A stretch of 64,000 nucleotides of DNA. It comes from Persea americana (Eukaryota > Streptophyta > Magnoliopsida > Laurales > Lauraceae). Shown here in pieces: positions 1 to 11,900 of this stretch. Every line of letters begins with the position of its first letter. Position 1 is the stretch's first letter. The notes under the pieces were generated by a model. That model searched no databases. It saw only the letters and a program-made list of their open reading frames with translations, and had not been told where the DNA came from. Where the stretch lies: the NCBI GenBank assembly GCA_029852735.1, contig CM056811.1:4729853-4793852 (forward strand), given 5' to 3'. A program made the position numbers and the translations under genes.

Positions 1-1026
1 AAAACCCGTTAATGGGGCAAATTAGTCATAAAATATCATATTAAGGCTCTAAAATTAAGGACTTAATTTGCGTAATGTGTTAGGCCACTTATGTGTGACA
101 TATTGAGGCAGTTACAGGGGCAAATCTGTCACAAAATATGTGATGTGGTGAATATAGAGACCTTTGGCTGCAAAATATCTAGCTGCGTTGACCAAAGCCC
201 TTAAACAAAAATTCCATGGACCAAAGCCTCTACAAGTTCGACTTAATGGACCTATCGCTAATTTATTCATAATGATATAAAACTATGGAGATGGAAAACC
301 AACAGAGGAAAAATGGCATGGTGAGAAAATGAGAATGTCAAAGAAAAATGCCACATACATGTAATGAAATATGAAGAAAAAATACGAGTTAATTGATGTC
401 CATTTTGCCTACACAAGATTGAAGAAATTTATTGAAATTCTCAACAAATCATCTAATTATAGTTTTTTTTCTCAATTTTGCTATATATTAAAAAAAAAAC
501 ACACACACACACACATACAGAAAGCTACAAACAAAGATCAAAATAGTGGTTATGGCAGGCGTAGCGGCCAATGGCCAAAACACTACGTACCGGTTTCAGC
601 GATACATAGCAACATGGCAGTGTGAATCTTTTAAATGGTAAAAAAATCGAGTATCGTGTAGTGGTCAATCTTGTGTTTTTTAGTGCTTTAAAACCATGTA
701 AGAATAGAGATAACTTCAAAAACAGTTATTGAGGAGAAGAAATAAGAAAAATAATATTTTAAAATAAAACTGTTTGATTTTGCTAGGTTTTCAAAATAGC
801 ACTCCAACATTGGTTGCTTTAGCCAATGCGCCACCATATAGTTTGGAACGATGGCTGCAAAAAGAACGAAATTCAAGGAAAAATGAAAACTAACAACCAG
901 GCTGTGTCTTTTGGTTTTGCCACTGATGGAGACCACTTTCAACAACAATTCTTCTTCTGTTAAGATTGGCAACATCTCAACGTTTTTTAATGTCAAAGGT
1001 TTCTCCTTTTAAGTCCATGGGTTTTT

Positions 1027-1057
<31 letters not shown>

Positions 1058-1600
1058 GGGGGTTGTGTCGGCGCGGGCTTGGGGGTGGGTGGTGCTTTCA
1101 CTTTCCAGAAACCAAGCCAGGGCACCATTATCTATTTGTAGCTTCTTCATCCATAACTTCTTAATTTTTTACAGTTTCCAATACCACTCAATTGCTGAAC
1201 TGGAAACCAACAGGTGTAAAAGCTACATAAAAACAACTCATGAGTTCAACCACTTTTAACTAAGTTTTTTTCCACAATCAAACTAATAGAGTTGTTTTGA
1301 AATGCCACTCTTATCCATTAAGTAAACCAAAAATGTAAAAGAAAGATAACCATTAATAGACCCATTTCCAAACCTCTCTGCTGCATATTACTACAGAGGA
1401 GGACGGTTTCCTTTCTTCTCTAGAAGCGATTCTGTCATCCTAGACAACATCTTTCAACTATTTCCATCTAAGAAGTTTCTGCCACCTCCTTTCCTTGAAC
1501 AGTGGCAACACTTCAGCAGGAACAAACCCAGGATTCTGACAGTGGAATCTGTAGGTTGGGCGTCTTTTGGATTGAAATGGATCAGGTCCAGGTCTGTCTT
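1..1600. other. Intergenic, AT-rich, no supported gene
   Basis: I see no ORF here with recognisable coding character. The stretch holds a short CA-repeat (about 499-514) and a striking homopolymer junction of T's followed by 26 G's (1022-1062). The minus strand of 1455-1600 stays open in two frames and may be 3' UTR of the tentative exons just to its right. Confidence 0.5.
1022..1062. repeat. Poly-T/poly-G homopolymer junction
   Basis: Fifteen T's (1022-1036) run directly into 26 consecutive G's (1037-1062). A G-run this long can form G-quadruplex-like structure and is a frequent site of assembly length error, so the exact length should not be trusted. Confidence 0.9.
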
Positions 1601-2066
1601 TTATTTGGATGAGGTCGGTCTGGGACCACAGTAGAGTCTGTCAGGCACAACTCCAAGAGAAGTAATGAACTTTAAAACTTTCATGCACCAAGATGAAAAG
1701 CAATAACAGGTAGACAATCTTTGTTTTGAATATCCACAATAAGTAGACTGTTTTGATAAAAAGAAAAAAAAAATGATCACATAGGATTCATAGTCTACAA
1801 TAATGATATTCAAACTCAATACATTAGAAGAAGCTTTGTCCCCGATGTCCTTTACAGTTCGTGGGCAGTAATCCGTGATTCAAAAAAACGCAAAAGTCTT
1901 TTCCGATCCCTCTGAAAACAATGAAATTCAAAATTAAACCCCGATAAATGACTAAGGAGAATATTTGAGAAGTGAGCGAGTATTTACCAGAATTCTCATG
2001 TGTTAAATCACCCATGACTGATAAGGGAACACATCATGAGTGACGTAAGCACTTATTTCTGTTGCA
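1601..2066 (-). CDS. Possible 3' exons of an unidentified gene
   Basis: Three short minus-strand segments join in frame through good splice sites: 2012-2066, 1856-1911 and 1601-1637, ending in TAA. Exon borders are a CAG acceptor at 2067, a GTGATT donor after 2012, a pyrimidine-rich TTTTCAG acceptor at 1912, a GTAAAG donor after 1856, and a GACAG acceptor at 1638. The product would be a C-terminal piece of about 49 residues, rich in Arg, Phe and Tyr (it includes VFPYQSWRDRKRLLRFFESR). I do not recognise the family and found no 5' exons upstream. A second frame covering about 1456-1626 is also open (it includes RRPTYRFHCQNPGF), so the true frame of the last exon is uncertain. It could be a real gene's 3' end, a pseudogene, or chance. 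Confidence 0.27.
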
Positions 2067-3975
2067 CTGTGACCAGTCAGAATTGTATGAGAAAAGATAA
2101 AATGTTAGAGAGAAAGAGGTGTTCTTGGATGCGGAGAGGTGATGAAAGATGTGAGCAGAGGAGATGAGAGTGAGGAGAAAGAAGAACATAGGGGTTTATG
2201 AATCATTGATGCATTTTATCGTAATGAAATTGCCTTGATGCATTGAAGAGGAGAGTCATTGATGTGTTTTGCTGTAATGAAAATGGAAAAGGCGTTGAAG
2301 AGGAAAAGAACTTATTGCAATGACGAGGCATTGAGGAGGAGGAGATAAGACTTTTAAGTGGAAGAGATGAAATGTTTGTAAAGCAATTTTTGTTTTTTTT
2401 TTTTAAGGGATGGGGCCTCAGGAGCTGATATGGCTTAAGGAGAAGCTACAATATGACTTTTTTTTACCATCCAACATCCAGTATAAGAATAATGAACAAA
2501 AGAAAATGGAGTTCTACAAGACATAAAAAAAAAAAAAAAAAAAAGAAGCCTAATTATATTAGTAGTTGGTCATGGGCTCAGGTCATCAGGTGATACTGAA
2601 AACATTACTTGAACTAGTAGTATCGTATGCATTACTACTGAGAATGGAAAGGAAGGAATGCATGTGTTCCTGAAAACCTTGACTGACAAACTACATGCTC
2701 AGATACAGCATGACAAATTTTACAGACAATTTCCAGTTTTGGCTCACTAATGAATATACACTTTCTAACTACTCATGAGATTAAGTCCAACTTCCAGTTG
2801 AAGTTGGAAATTCATGTTTTGTTCTATCATTGTGATTGTGAAATGTGAAGAGTACTTTAAAAGCGGCAAAATGCGAGAACTTGATATAGAGCATGTAATG
2901 TGTGATTTTATTCGTAAGTCGATCCTTAAATTGAGAAGAGAGATAATCATCTATGATGCATAGAAAATAAGTACATGCCCTGCTACCAACATCAGACCGA
3001 TACAATATTTGTACCGACATTGGATGCTCCAATATTTCTAGGGTACAATTTTAGCAATATCCTGCTGTATATTTAATCCATTATTTCAAACAGCTCTATT
3101 AATCTTCTACTTTTCAACAAAGAAAATACTAGAAAAGGATGTAAATGATCAAAATCTCATCAATTTAGAAATGTTCTGGAAAATAAAATTGACACCTTAA
3201 ATAAAAATCTTAATATAAATAAATGAGATTTCATGTTGTGGAAAAGATAGACATTGATGCAGAATGGAGAAGAGATGTGGGGCAGGGGTAGGGTAAGAGG
3301 CCTCACGCCAGTCCTTTCACAGGAGGAGAAGAGAGCAAAAGCACTCAAAAATTTATTTTTTTTCATTAATCATGTCTAAAAGCAAAAGAGCATTACATCA
3401 ATATATAAGCAAAAGGAAAACCCTAAAACTAATCTCAACCCTCTAAACACATTGACAATCAAGATTTAAATATCTAACTTAAAACATAAACATAAAATAC
3501 TCTAAATAAAAATAAACAAAACAAACTGAATGGCTGATGAATGCGCTGGGCCGGAAGGCTGGTTGACCTGCAGATCATGGGTTTATCCTAAGTCGCATAT
3601 CAGTATCCATGTTCAGGATTTCCAAAAGTGCAAAGTAGTATCCCTGATCCCCATATCCAAATTCATATATAAGCATCATAACCATAATCATAAGTTGAAA
3701 AAATATTCCAAACATAACCACAACATAGTTGAGTCACTTGTATTAATCTGTTTCATACAATTGGAGATGTCAAGGAAGAGCTTTTCACAAAACATCATTT
3801 CATCAGAAATAAATATCAAAATGAAGTTGTATCACTCTCTTTCGTGCAACAAAAATGAGGGAAAAAGCTAACCAATATAGAATATGTAGGAATGAGATTC
3901 CACACATCACAAAATGCCTAAGAGGTACTTACAAGAGGCTTCTTCAATATCTGTTCTGTTTTAAGCATGAAACTC
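2067..3975. other. Intergenic, no supported gene
   Basis: The stretch contains poly-A and poly-T runs (about 2393-2404 and 2525-2544) and purine-rich DNA (2100-2370). The short ORFs lack recognisable domains or plausible splice partners. The right part is probably the 3' flank of the WSS1-like gene, which is transcribed leftward and stops at 3976. Confidence 0.5.
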
Positions 3976-6900
3976 TCAAGTGCCAAGGTAGGGTCCACGG
4001 GTGGATATAGGTGGGCCATACGAATATCTCCACTGCCCACAAGCTGAACATTTATCCAATTTAATGTCATTTTCCAAGGTGCAAAATTTGCATGACCATA
4101 TCTTGAACTTGGTTGCAACATCTTTAGGCTTTTCAGTGCCACAAGCTTCACATATTGGAGCTAAGGGCTGTAAAAGAAAAAAGAATCATTACAATGCAGA
4201 ACAGCTAAGCAGAAATATACACACAACAAAACAATCAATCTGCATGGCTACAATGTTTATTTTCTCATATACCAGAGTCAGGGATTGTAATGTCTGGCCT
4301 GTGACCACAACATAACAATCATTGCTTTTGCATAAAGGAAAGAGCTTTACCTCATTCAACAGAGTGCACACGCTGCACTCCCAAGTTGCTTTATCCTTTC
4401 TATTGTTCTGAGCAGAATGATTGAGTATTAAGCCCAGTGTCGAGGCGCTTGAAGACCCAACCTTAGAATTAGAGTTTGACCCATCCTTCAAAGATCGAAC
4501 TAACAAATTGTCTGAACTAATTTTGCTATTGCAAGAATCACCAAATCCACTATCATCATCAAGAATTATCACTTCTTTAGCATCTGTTTTGGAAACAGTG
4601 AAATCCTTTGAGCTACCCACAAATTCTGGCTGTCCCGACACGCCACTGTCACTTCCAACTGCACTAGAAATTCCACAAGATACAGAACCACACCACATAT
4701 CATCCTGCAATCTCCTCTCTGCAGCCATTGCAGCAGCTTGTATTGGACTAAGTGCAGCCATAATATAGCTATCACCACCAAGACGCTTTGGGCCAGAAGG
4801 TAATAGAGCTCCAACACGTGCTCTTTTTTCAGCAGCCGCCAATGCTGTTTGCCGAAGAGAAGAAAGCGGGGGTTGACGTGAAAACCCACCCAAGCGTCTT
4901 CCTTGAAGATCAAATCCCTGACCTGTGCCAGTTATTCCCTTAGCCATCAGCTCATCACATTCCTGAAAAGGCACAACACCGTAAATGAAGAAAACAAGAG
5001 AATTTTTTTTTTTTTTTTTTTTGTGGTCAACTATTATATGCATAGATTTGCAACCAAAAGTTGCTGGTTCAAGGCACATCACCTATTATTAAAATTAAAA
5101 CAAAAATCCATTCTTAAAATGCACTCCATGGTTATATATAACTCAGTAGTGCTCACATTACTTTCTTAAGACTTTTAATCTTCTTTTAGAATGATGCGGG
5201 TATCCCTGAGGTCTTTGACCCAACAGAACTAATCCCCCGGGTGGCGCCTACTAAACCTACACAAATGCACACGGCGAAAATCGGGGTGAGTTTCGAACAC
5301 AAGAATGGGGAGCAAACCCAAGCCTTATGCCAGCGGACTTTTAATCTTTGTTTGACTGGTACTGACAAAGAGCCTGTTGCAAAATGGAAGGTCCGAAGGT
5401 GCTCATTATTGCAACCTTAAGGTTGTGGGCTCAGGTTCAAGTCACACACTAATAAAAATAAACAAATAAGTTATTGGTCATCAATAGAAAGCATTTATAA
5501 AAGCAGCCAAGCCAAATAGATCCCAACTGTGAGTGTTGATTGTGTTACCCAGAGACAAAAGTTTGTTATAACCATGTCAAGCTTTTCAACTTCAGGTAAA
5601 ATCCTTGAAGTTAACAAATCATAGCCATGACACATCCAGCCAACACAAGGTAACAATTAAGTAGAAGAAGATAGAAGAGAATGTGACAGACAAACTGTGA
5701 CAATCGACTCATCGCCATCGTCGTCGTCGTCATCATCAAAACCTTCTCCCAACTATGTTGGGGTAGGCTGTAAGAATTCTTGTTCTCCATTCTGGTCTAT
5801 CCTGAGCTAAATCCTCGGATAGGTTGTACTTGTTCAAATCTATCCTTACTACTTCTATCCATATCCTTTTAGTCTACCCCCTCTTCTTGGATGGCCATCA
5901 ATGATCAACCTGCATAGAAAAACTTTATCTCAGCAGTGCCATTGCTAGCCAGTGTTGGACATGTCCAAATTATCCAGACTACAAAGAATGGTTGTAGGTA
6001 GGTTTTGGTGGGGGTGGGTGTGGGGGTTTTGAATAGTAAGGACCCAACCAGTTTATTAATCAAGTTGAAAATATCAACTTCACCCAAAATTACAACTGTG
6101 ATGTGCAACAGGATTTTATCAGCAAAGGCCATTTCTGCAGGAAAAGAACTAGCCTTTTCCTATAGATTCACAAAAAAAGGTAGATGTTACTTGTAAATTT
6201 CTAATTTTGCAATAAATGAACTCCCACATGATTATATTCACTGTCCATTCCAAATCACAGCCAGCTTTCCAACTAAAATCCATGTTATGCATGGAACAAG
6301 TTCTTCTTACAATAAAGGTACCAGATGAAAGGACATAAATGTTTTTTTTTTATTTTTTTTTATTTTAAAGCAGCTTCAACCAAAAAAGAGAAATCTTTAT
6401 GATCAACAGAAACAATCAAAGTTAGGATTCAATCTTGGGTGATTCTGATTCCTAATAATGTTTAATCCCACCTTATTGGGATTTTAAGGGGGAGACACCG
6501 TATACATCCAAACGCGAACGCACCCGAAATCACAAACAAGGGAGAGGGTGGGGGAGAAACGTACCAATCTGAGTTCGTCCCAGAGTTTGTAGAAAGGGGC
6601 GTTGTGGGGTCCATGTTCAATGTGGCAGAGCTCATGCAACATCGTGTCGAGAACTTCATGATCAGGAAAAAAATCCCAATCCCTGTTCGTCCTCCGCAGC
6701 CGAAGCTTAATCTGCGCACCCCCACCAACGTTTAGCCCTAGAAGCGCCTGATGACTGCAAAAATTTTCTCAAAACTTTTACAATCAGACAGAAGAATCAA
6801 TCTAATCCACAAAAGATTGGGGAAGAAGAAGAAGAGTAGTAGTACTCGAATTCGGAGAGGAGATTGACGGTCCATTTGCGCTTGCGCATGATGGGCTGCA

Positions 6901-7006
6901 CCTGTTTGGCGATCTTGTGGAGGAACTTGAGGGCTTCGTCATGGCCGGGTCTTTTCAGTGCCTTGATTTCCAAAACCTTGTATCGATCGTTGGGATCCAT
7001 CACCAT
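3976..7006 (-). CDS. WSS1/SPRTN-like DNA-dependent metalloprotease (WLM domain)
   Basis: Exons (minus strand) are 6846-7006, 6565-6754, 4351-4962 and 3976-4167; all junctions are GT-AG and in frame, giving 384 aa. A WLM zinc-metalloprotease domain fills roughly residues 10-150, with the active-site signature HELCHIEHGPH (His94, Glu95, His98 and His104). An SHP-like element (GFDLQGRRLGG) follows early in exon 3; in Wss1 such sites bind Cdc48/p97. Two RanBP2-type zinc fingers lie at the C-terminus, about residues 311-335 and 345-372, with paired cysteines and WxCxxC starts. The family cleaves proteins crosslinked to DNA and acts on SUMO/ubiquitin conjugates in the nucleus. Length matches plant WSS1-like proteins. 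The start is the first Met of MVMDPN; the second Met, two codons on, could serve instead. The long exon 3 is low-complexity and Ser/Ala-rich. Function is inferred from family; the domains are seen directly. Confidence 0.93.
5183..5335 (-). mobile_element. tRNA-derived SINE, family A copy 1
   Basis: A 153-bp element in intron 2 of the WSS1-like gene is flanked by a 13-bp direct repeat GACTTTTAATCTT (5170-5182 and 5336-5348), a clean target-site duplication. Read on the minus strand it starts with a tRNA-like head, contains a Pol III B-box-like GTGTTCGAAACT, and ends near the target in a short T/A-rich tail. It shares most of its length with the copy at 9944-10128. Orientation is the same as the host gene. 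Confidence 0.85.
5715..5895. repeat. Interspersed repeat, copy 1 (partner at 20.66-20.86 kb)
   Basis: The segment after the CGT/CAT trinucleotide run (about 5711-5738) reads CCCAACTATGTTGGGGTAGG, then a stretch with TCTATCCTGAGC, ending in GGCCATCAATGATCAACCTG. The 20.66-20.86 kb segment matches it in the same order with many substitutions. The CCCAAC..GTTGGGG start resembles a dispersed plant repeat, but I cannot name the family. Confidence 0.65.
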
Positions 7007-7074
7007 ACAAAACCCTAATCCTCTAATCCCCTAATCCTAACCCTAACCCTAACCCCACCAATTGCAATTAGAAT

Positions 7075-7105
<31 letters not shown>

Positions 7106-7110
7106 CGCGA
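7007..7110 (-). promoter_or_regulatory. Telobox-rich leader/promoter of the WSS1-like gene
   Basis: Directly upstream of the ATG lie AAACCCTAA (about 7009-7017) and three consecutive CCTAA(C)-type telomere-like units (7032-7052), followed by a GA microsatellite (7076-7104). Telobox motifs near plant transcription starts are associated with genes active in dividing cells and can recruit telomere-repeat-binding factors. The motifs are seen; the regulatory role is inferred. Confidence 0.6.
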
Positions 7111-8987
7111 TTAGATGATGAAAGATATTTGAAGGATCACACTATGCCCACTGGAGAAGCAAATTGGCGCCCATTTCTTGTTCCACGTCTTTCATTTTAT
7201 TTTATTGGTTTTTTACCCAAAACTTCGAAAGCTTGTTTCTTTATTAGAATTCAAGAAATTCTTATCTCCGAAATTTTGGAGAGATAAGGAATTGAGAAAA
7301 GAAATTCCACAAAAAAAAAGGAGCTGGAATCCTCAATTCTCAAAAGTTAATTGATATATTTTCTGTAGTTAAAATTTTAAAATGTTTATAAAGAAATATA
7401 ACATTTATAAACACCAAGAAATAAAGTGTCAAATCATGTCCAAAAGTCTCATATATAGAAATTCTAGCTAAATATTTTTCACACATCTATACATACAATA
7501 GCGGTATAATATCACATGACCCTAGCATATTGTACGAATAATTCATTGGAAAATACTTAAACTTGAACGGTTTATGGACGAATGTCAAGTGGCATTAGTA
7601 TCGGCAATATCTTGTTTTCATATTTTCTTTTTATTTTAATTTTATGACAAAAATCTACTTAAGTTTGTATACAAATGGTGGCGGACCTAAATTTTGAAAG
7701 ACAGATGGGAGAAGATCTACCCACTGTTTTTTTTTTTAACAATTTTTACCATGTTCTATGATATTACCGAATATCGAATATTCAGGATGTATCCAAGGAT
7801 GTGGATTTTTATCTAACCCTTTTGATTACGATGGTCACATTTTTCTCACTTTTTCTTAAAGAGGTGTGTAACCTCTATTAATTTCTGTCAATGAAATAAC
7901 TGTCCTTTTCTCCGAACATATGGAATATTTTTCTTTTTATTTCGTTTGGTTGTGTTACATTTATGACTAGAAATAGGGGCCGGTTCATGGCATAATTATT
8001 AATTTTGTACCATTTAGGCCGAAATGGTTGAGATTTTTCGTTTCAAACAAGTGGTTGAAATGAAATTGGACATGAAACTTTTTGTTTCAAATTTTGGCCC
8101 ATTTTAGCCGAAATGGTATTTTCCTTAATTAATATTTTATTTTTTATTATTTTACTTTTACTGAATATATATATATATTGTAATTCTTATATTTCCTCAA
8201 AATATAATTCTAAAAAGTTTACTAGAATGGATTAATTTCATAATTATATTTTTTTATTTTTCTACATATATATTATTTTATATTTCCCACTAACGTAATT
8301 TCAAAAAAAATTTGTCAAAAATCCAAATCGGACAAAACTTTTCACTTTCAAGGCCAGACCAAAATGAAGTCCGATACAATATTGACAGCTATGGGTCATG
8401 GTATTCACGCTAAGTAGCTGAAGACCTGCTGTTGGGTGAAAGGAATCACCACACCAAGATCGTTCATGGTATTCATGCTTAAGTAGCTGAAGTCCTGTCT
8501 TTGGGTGAAAGGAATCACCACACCAAGATCGAATAGCTTGTGGAACCACGAGATATCATCGGTGATGTTTTATTTTTTAAAGGTAAAGTACAATTTGTGT
8601 AAAACTAATTCCTACATTCTGAAATTACCCATCCGCGGTTATAAAAATTTGCTTTTACTTTATCAACCACGGAAAATTTTCTCTCTATAATACAGAAATT
8701 ACTTACCATTTGAGAAAATTTTCAATTTCAAGTCATCATAATTAATCTCTACTGGATCAAGTTCAATGTCTGGACTAGTTAGTATTAAAAACACACAAGA
8801 AACATAACTAATCTCTATACTTTGTGAAGGATGGAAGGATAACTCTCTCTCCTCTCAAAATGGGGTTTACAACAATGACAATTACATGATGATGCACAAT
8901 GGGGTTTCCAATCTTTAATCAGTTCCTAATAATTCAGCAGAACTTTGGCTTCTTTGAAAAAAACCACCAAAAGACAGCCACGCCTTC
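7111..8987. other. Intergenic between the WSS1-like gene and LSM5
   Basis: AT-rich sequence with no supported gene. It holds a roughly 70-bp tandem duplication (8395-8531), an AT microsatellite (about 8166-8178), and sequence with repeated GGCCGAAATGG-type motifs at 8018-8115 that looks like degraded repeat. Its right end is the 3' flank of LSM5. Confidence 0.5.
8395..8531. repeat. Diverged ~70-bp tandem duplication
   Basis: Two adjacent copies (about 8395-8462 and 8463-8531) share TCATGGTATTCA, TAAGTAGCTGAAG and a long identical tail that includes AAAGGAATCACCACACCAAG. They differ at several positions and by small indels, so the duplication is not recent. Confidence 0.85.
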
Positions 8988-11900
8988 TCATTCAGGATCT
9001 GGTGAACCACCAGGGACCAGCTGCAACAGTCAAGTGAAAGCAGTGATACATAAGTAATGACAAATAAGAAATAAGTGAAACACTTCTCAACTTTATCTAA
9101 AATAAACTAATTCAAGCATTTTGTTGAGGGCGTGTTAGAAATTCCAATAAAAAGGCATTGATCCATTACAGATTTCCAGACAAATGATCTGGGCCAAAAA
9201 TAACACCATATTTGAGAGCTGCTTCAGCGATTCCAATTTCTCATAGCCATTCAATTCAGCTATGAGAAACATTGTACCACAATTGGCTGCTTCCACCCCC
9301 AATCAGGTGGTTGGGTGGTCTGAAACCATTATGGGCTCCAAGCTAAGCTCGATAAATAAAAATTTGTAAACAGCTGACATGATTTCAGAAGACCATGAAG
9401 CACTTGCCATGAGGGCCAGTTAAGTTGTGTTCACCAGCATCCAAATCACAATTCACTCGAATATTTTAATAAAATGAACACCTCCAGATTTGAGGCAACG
9501 GAGGAACTCAATACCGCATTTGCTCATTTTGCATCTCCAAATTAATATTTATGCTGAAAAAGATTGGGGCACAAAAGCAGAAAAAATAATGCCATAAAAA
9601 AAAGACTAAAATGAAACTTATACAGTTTTGATTATTGTGCTGTATCCCAAACAGCAAATGGATAACCATCCATTCTACCAAAATTTTTAAGCAGATTCAC
9701 TTTTCACGACGTCCAAACACAACATCAGTTATTTATATAACTCTGTGAAATAACAATATTCCCACTTCATATTGAACAGAAAAAGAAGGCAACAACAATG
9801 AAAGTCATACTTTCTATTTTTTGTCTTTTTTTTTTAACCATAGGCCATTTTAGATAATTATAAATAAATCAGAAGCAGGAGAAATCAAGTAGTAAGCAAA
9901 AGGAAAAGGCATCTTTGTATAAAGATTCCATTACATAGAAACTTTTTTTTTTTAATGACGTGGGTATCCATGAGGTATTTGACCCAACATGGATTAATCC
10001 CCCAGGTGGAGCCAAGCCACCAACTAAACTCACACAAACGCACACCGGGCAAATCAAGGGCAATTTCGAACACACGACGTAGGAAACAGACCCATGCCTT
10101 ACGCCACTCCACCAACTCCCAGGTGGGCAGAAACTAGAAACTAAGAAAAATAAACATCATTTTAAAAATATTACACATGTCATGTTACGTCTACTTACAA
10201 TGGCAATGTTGTTCCCATTCAGCAAAATTTGATCAAGCTTCGTGATTCGGCGTCCTTCAGCTGTGATTTCACTGAAATAGGAATGAAAAAAAGTAATGTG
10301 AAAATGAAGATGAAGCATTCCACAAATAAATGCAATGATGTCAACATTCATTGAAGAAGGAACCTTAAAACAGAGCAAACGTAATATGTAAAACGCCACG
10401 AAGTACCATTGGGGAAAGGGCAAATAAGAAATGACTGAAAGCCTATATTGCACCTACAAAAGAAATTGTTGAGTAATTGTTGTCCCGTGTCTATCAGTTG
10501 TATTTATTTTTTCACATGTTTATGTATGAATCACCTTGTATTCATGCAACACAATCATGCTCAAGTATATGCATTGTACTGGGGGCTTAAGATCCCATTT
10601 TCATTGATGGATGATTGCAGTGACAGGTTTGCTGCATCAAAAAAATCTTGGGTATGTTCCAATATGAGGAACCTAGGCTAGATGTTGATAGATGGCATCA
10701 TATATGAAGCATCACAAATCCATTGGGGTACCGTTAAAGCTCAGGAATGAAGATAAAGGGGAAGATGTCGATACAAGAGAAATTTAAGAAGAAGCAAGCA
10801 TGCAAGCATAAGATATTATCAAATTTATTAAAAGAAGAAAAGCTAATGTCAGAAACACCACCACCCCACTCCCTCATCACAAACAATAATTGGAGAAGAG
10901 AGAAAAGACAGCAAGGAACCTTTGATCTTGTCATACAGTATCATTTATGATTCATAAGCAATTGTTGGTTTGCTTTTATTTATTTATTTTGAATGATTAT
11001 AGATTGGTTTGTATACATCATTTACTTCAAAATTGTCACTAAAAACCATATTAATATGCGTGTTATGTTAGTTTCAGATGACTGCTGTTTTTCCAGATGA
11101 CCGCTGTCAGAGTATTTGCTTACATATAATTATTTTACCATGCACTATGTGATTGCTATGCAAATGGACCCTTGGACACATCCACATATAATAGGCACAT
11201 TGACAAATGTCCATGTTGAGTATAATGGAAGTGTACTTTTTAGAGAAGGTGTTTGTGAAGTTCATTTGAAGGAGAAGGGACAAACATCTAACAGAACTAT
11301 TAAACATCTAACAGAAGTACTGAACTCTACACTTCACCAACACCATATTTATACTTCTTTTCTTTCCTTTTTTTTTTTTTTTTTTTTTTTTGAATGGTAA
11401 CTTATATTAGAAGAAAAGCAAGCAGAACAAGACCATATTTATACTTCATATTATCTTTAAAAAGAAATAAGACCAATTTGAAAATTAGATATTCACCCAT
11501 CTGTATATGCTTTATCCTTACAATATATTCCCAGTTATTGCTATGAAAAAATGTCAAAATAAGATGACAAGTTATACATAAACTTAGCATAAGCATTATG
11601 CAATATTCAAACAAATCTGAAGACATGAGCATAGTATTACACGGCACACACACACTTTATTTGGTAGAGCATTACGCAAGCTGCAGATATAAGGAAAAAT
11701 GGGTATGAAATCAACAAATATATATATATGGAATTGTAAGTAAAGGCATGAATCGATATATCTGAAGATATAAAACTAAGTATAGTATGCATGCACTTAT
11801 TTTGTGTTAAAATGGGGAAAAAGGAAGGTGTTGAAAAAAGGATGTCCCATTTATTTTTTAACAAGAAAGGAAGGTGTATAAATCCACATTGCACACATTC

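Noticed and set aside
8301..8549. Repetitive 82-codon ORF
   Set aside because: The repetition comes from a local DNA tandem duplication; there is no domain, transcript signal or splice partner.
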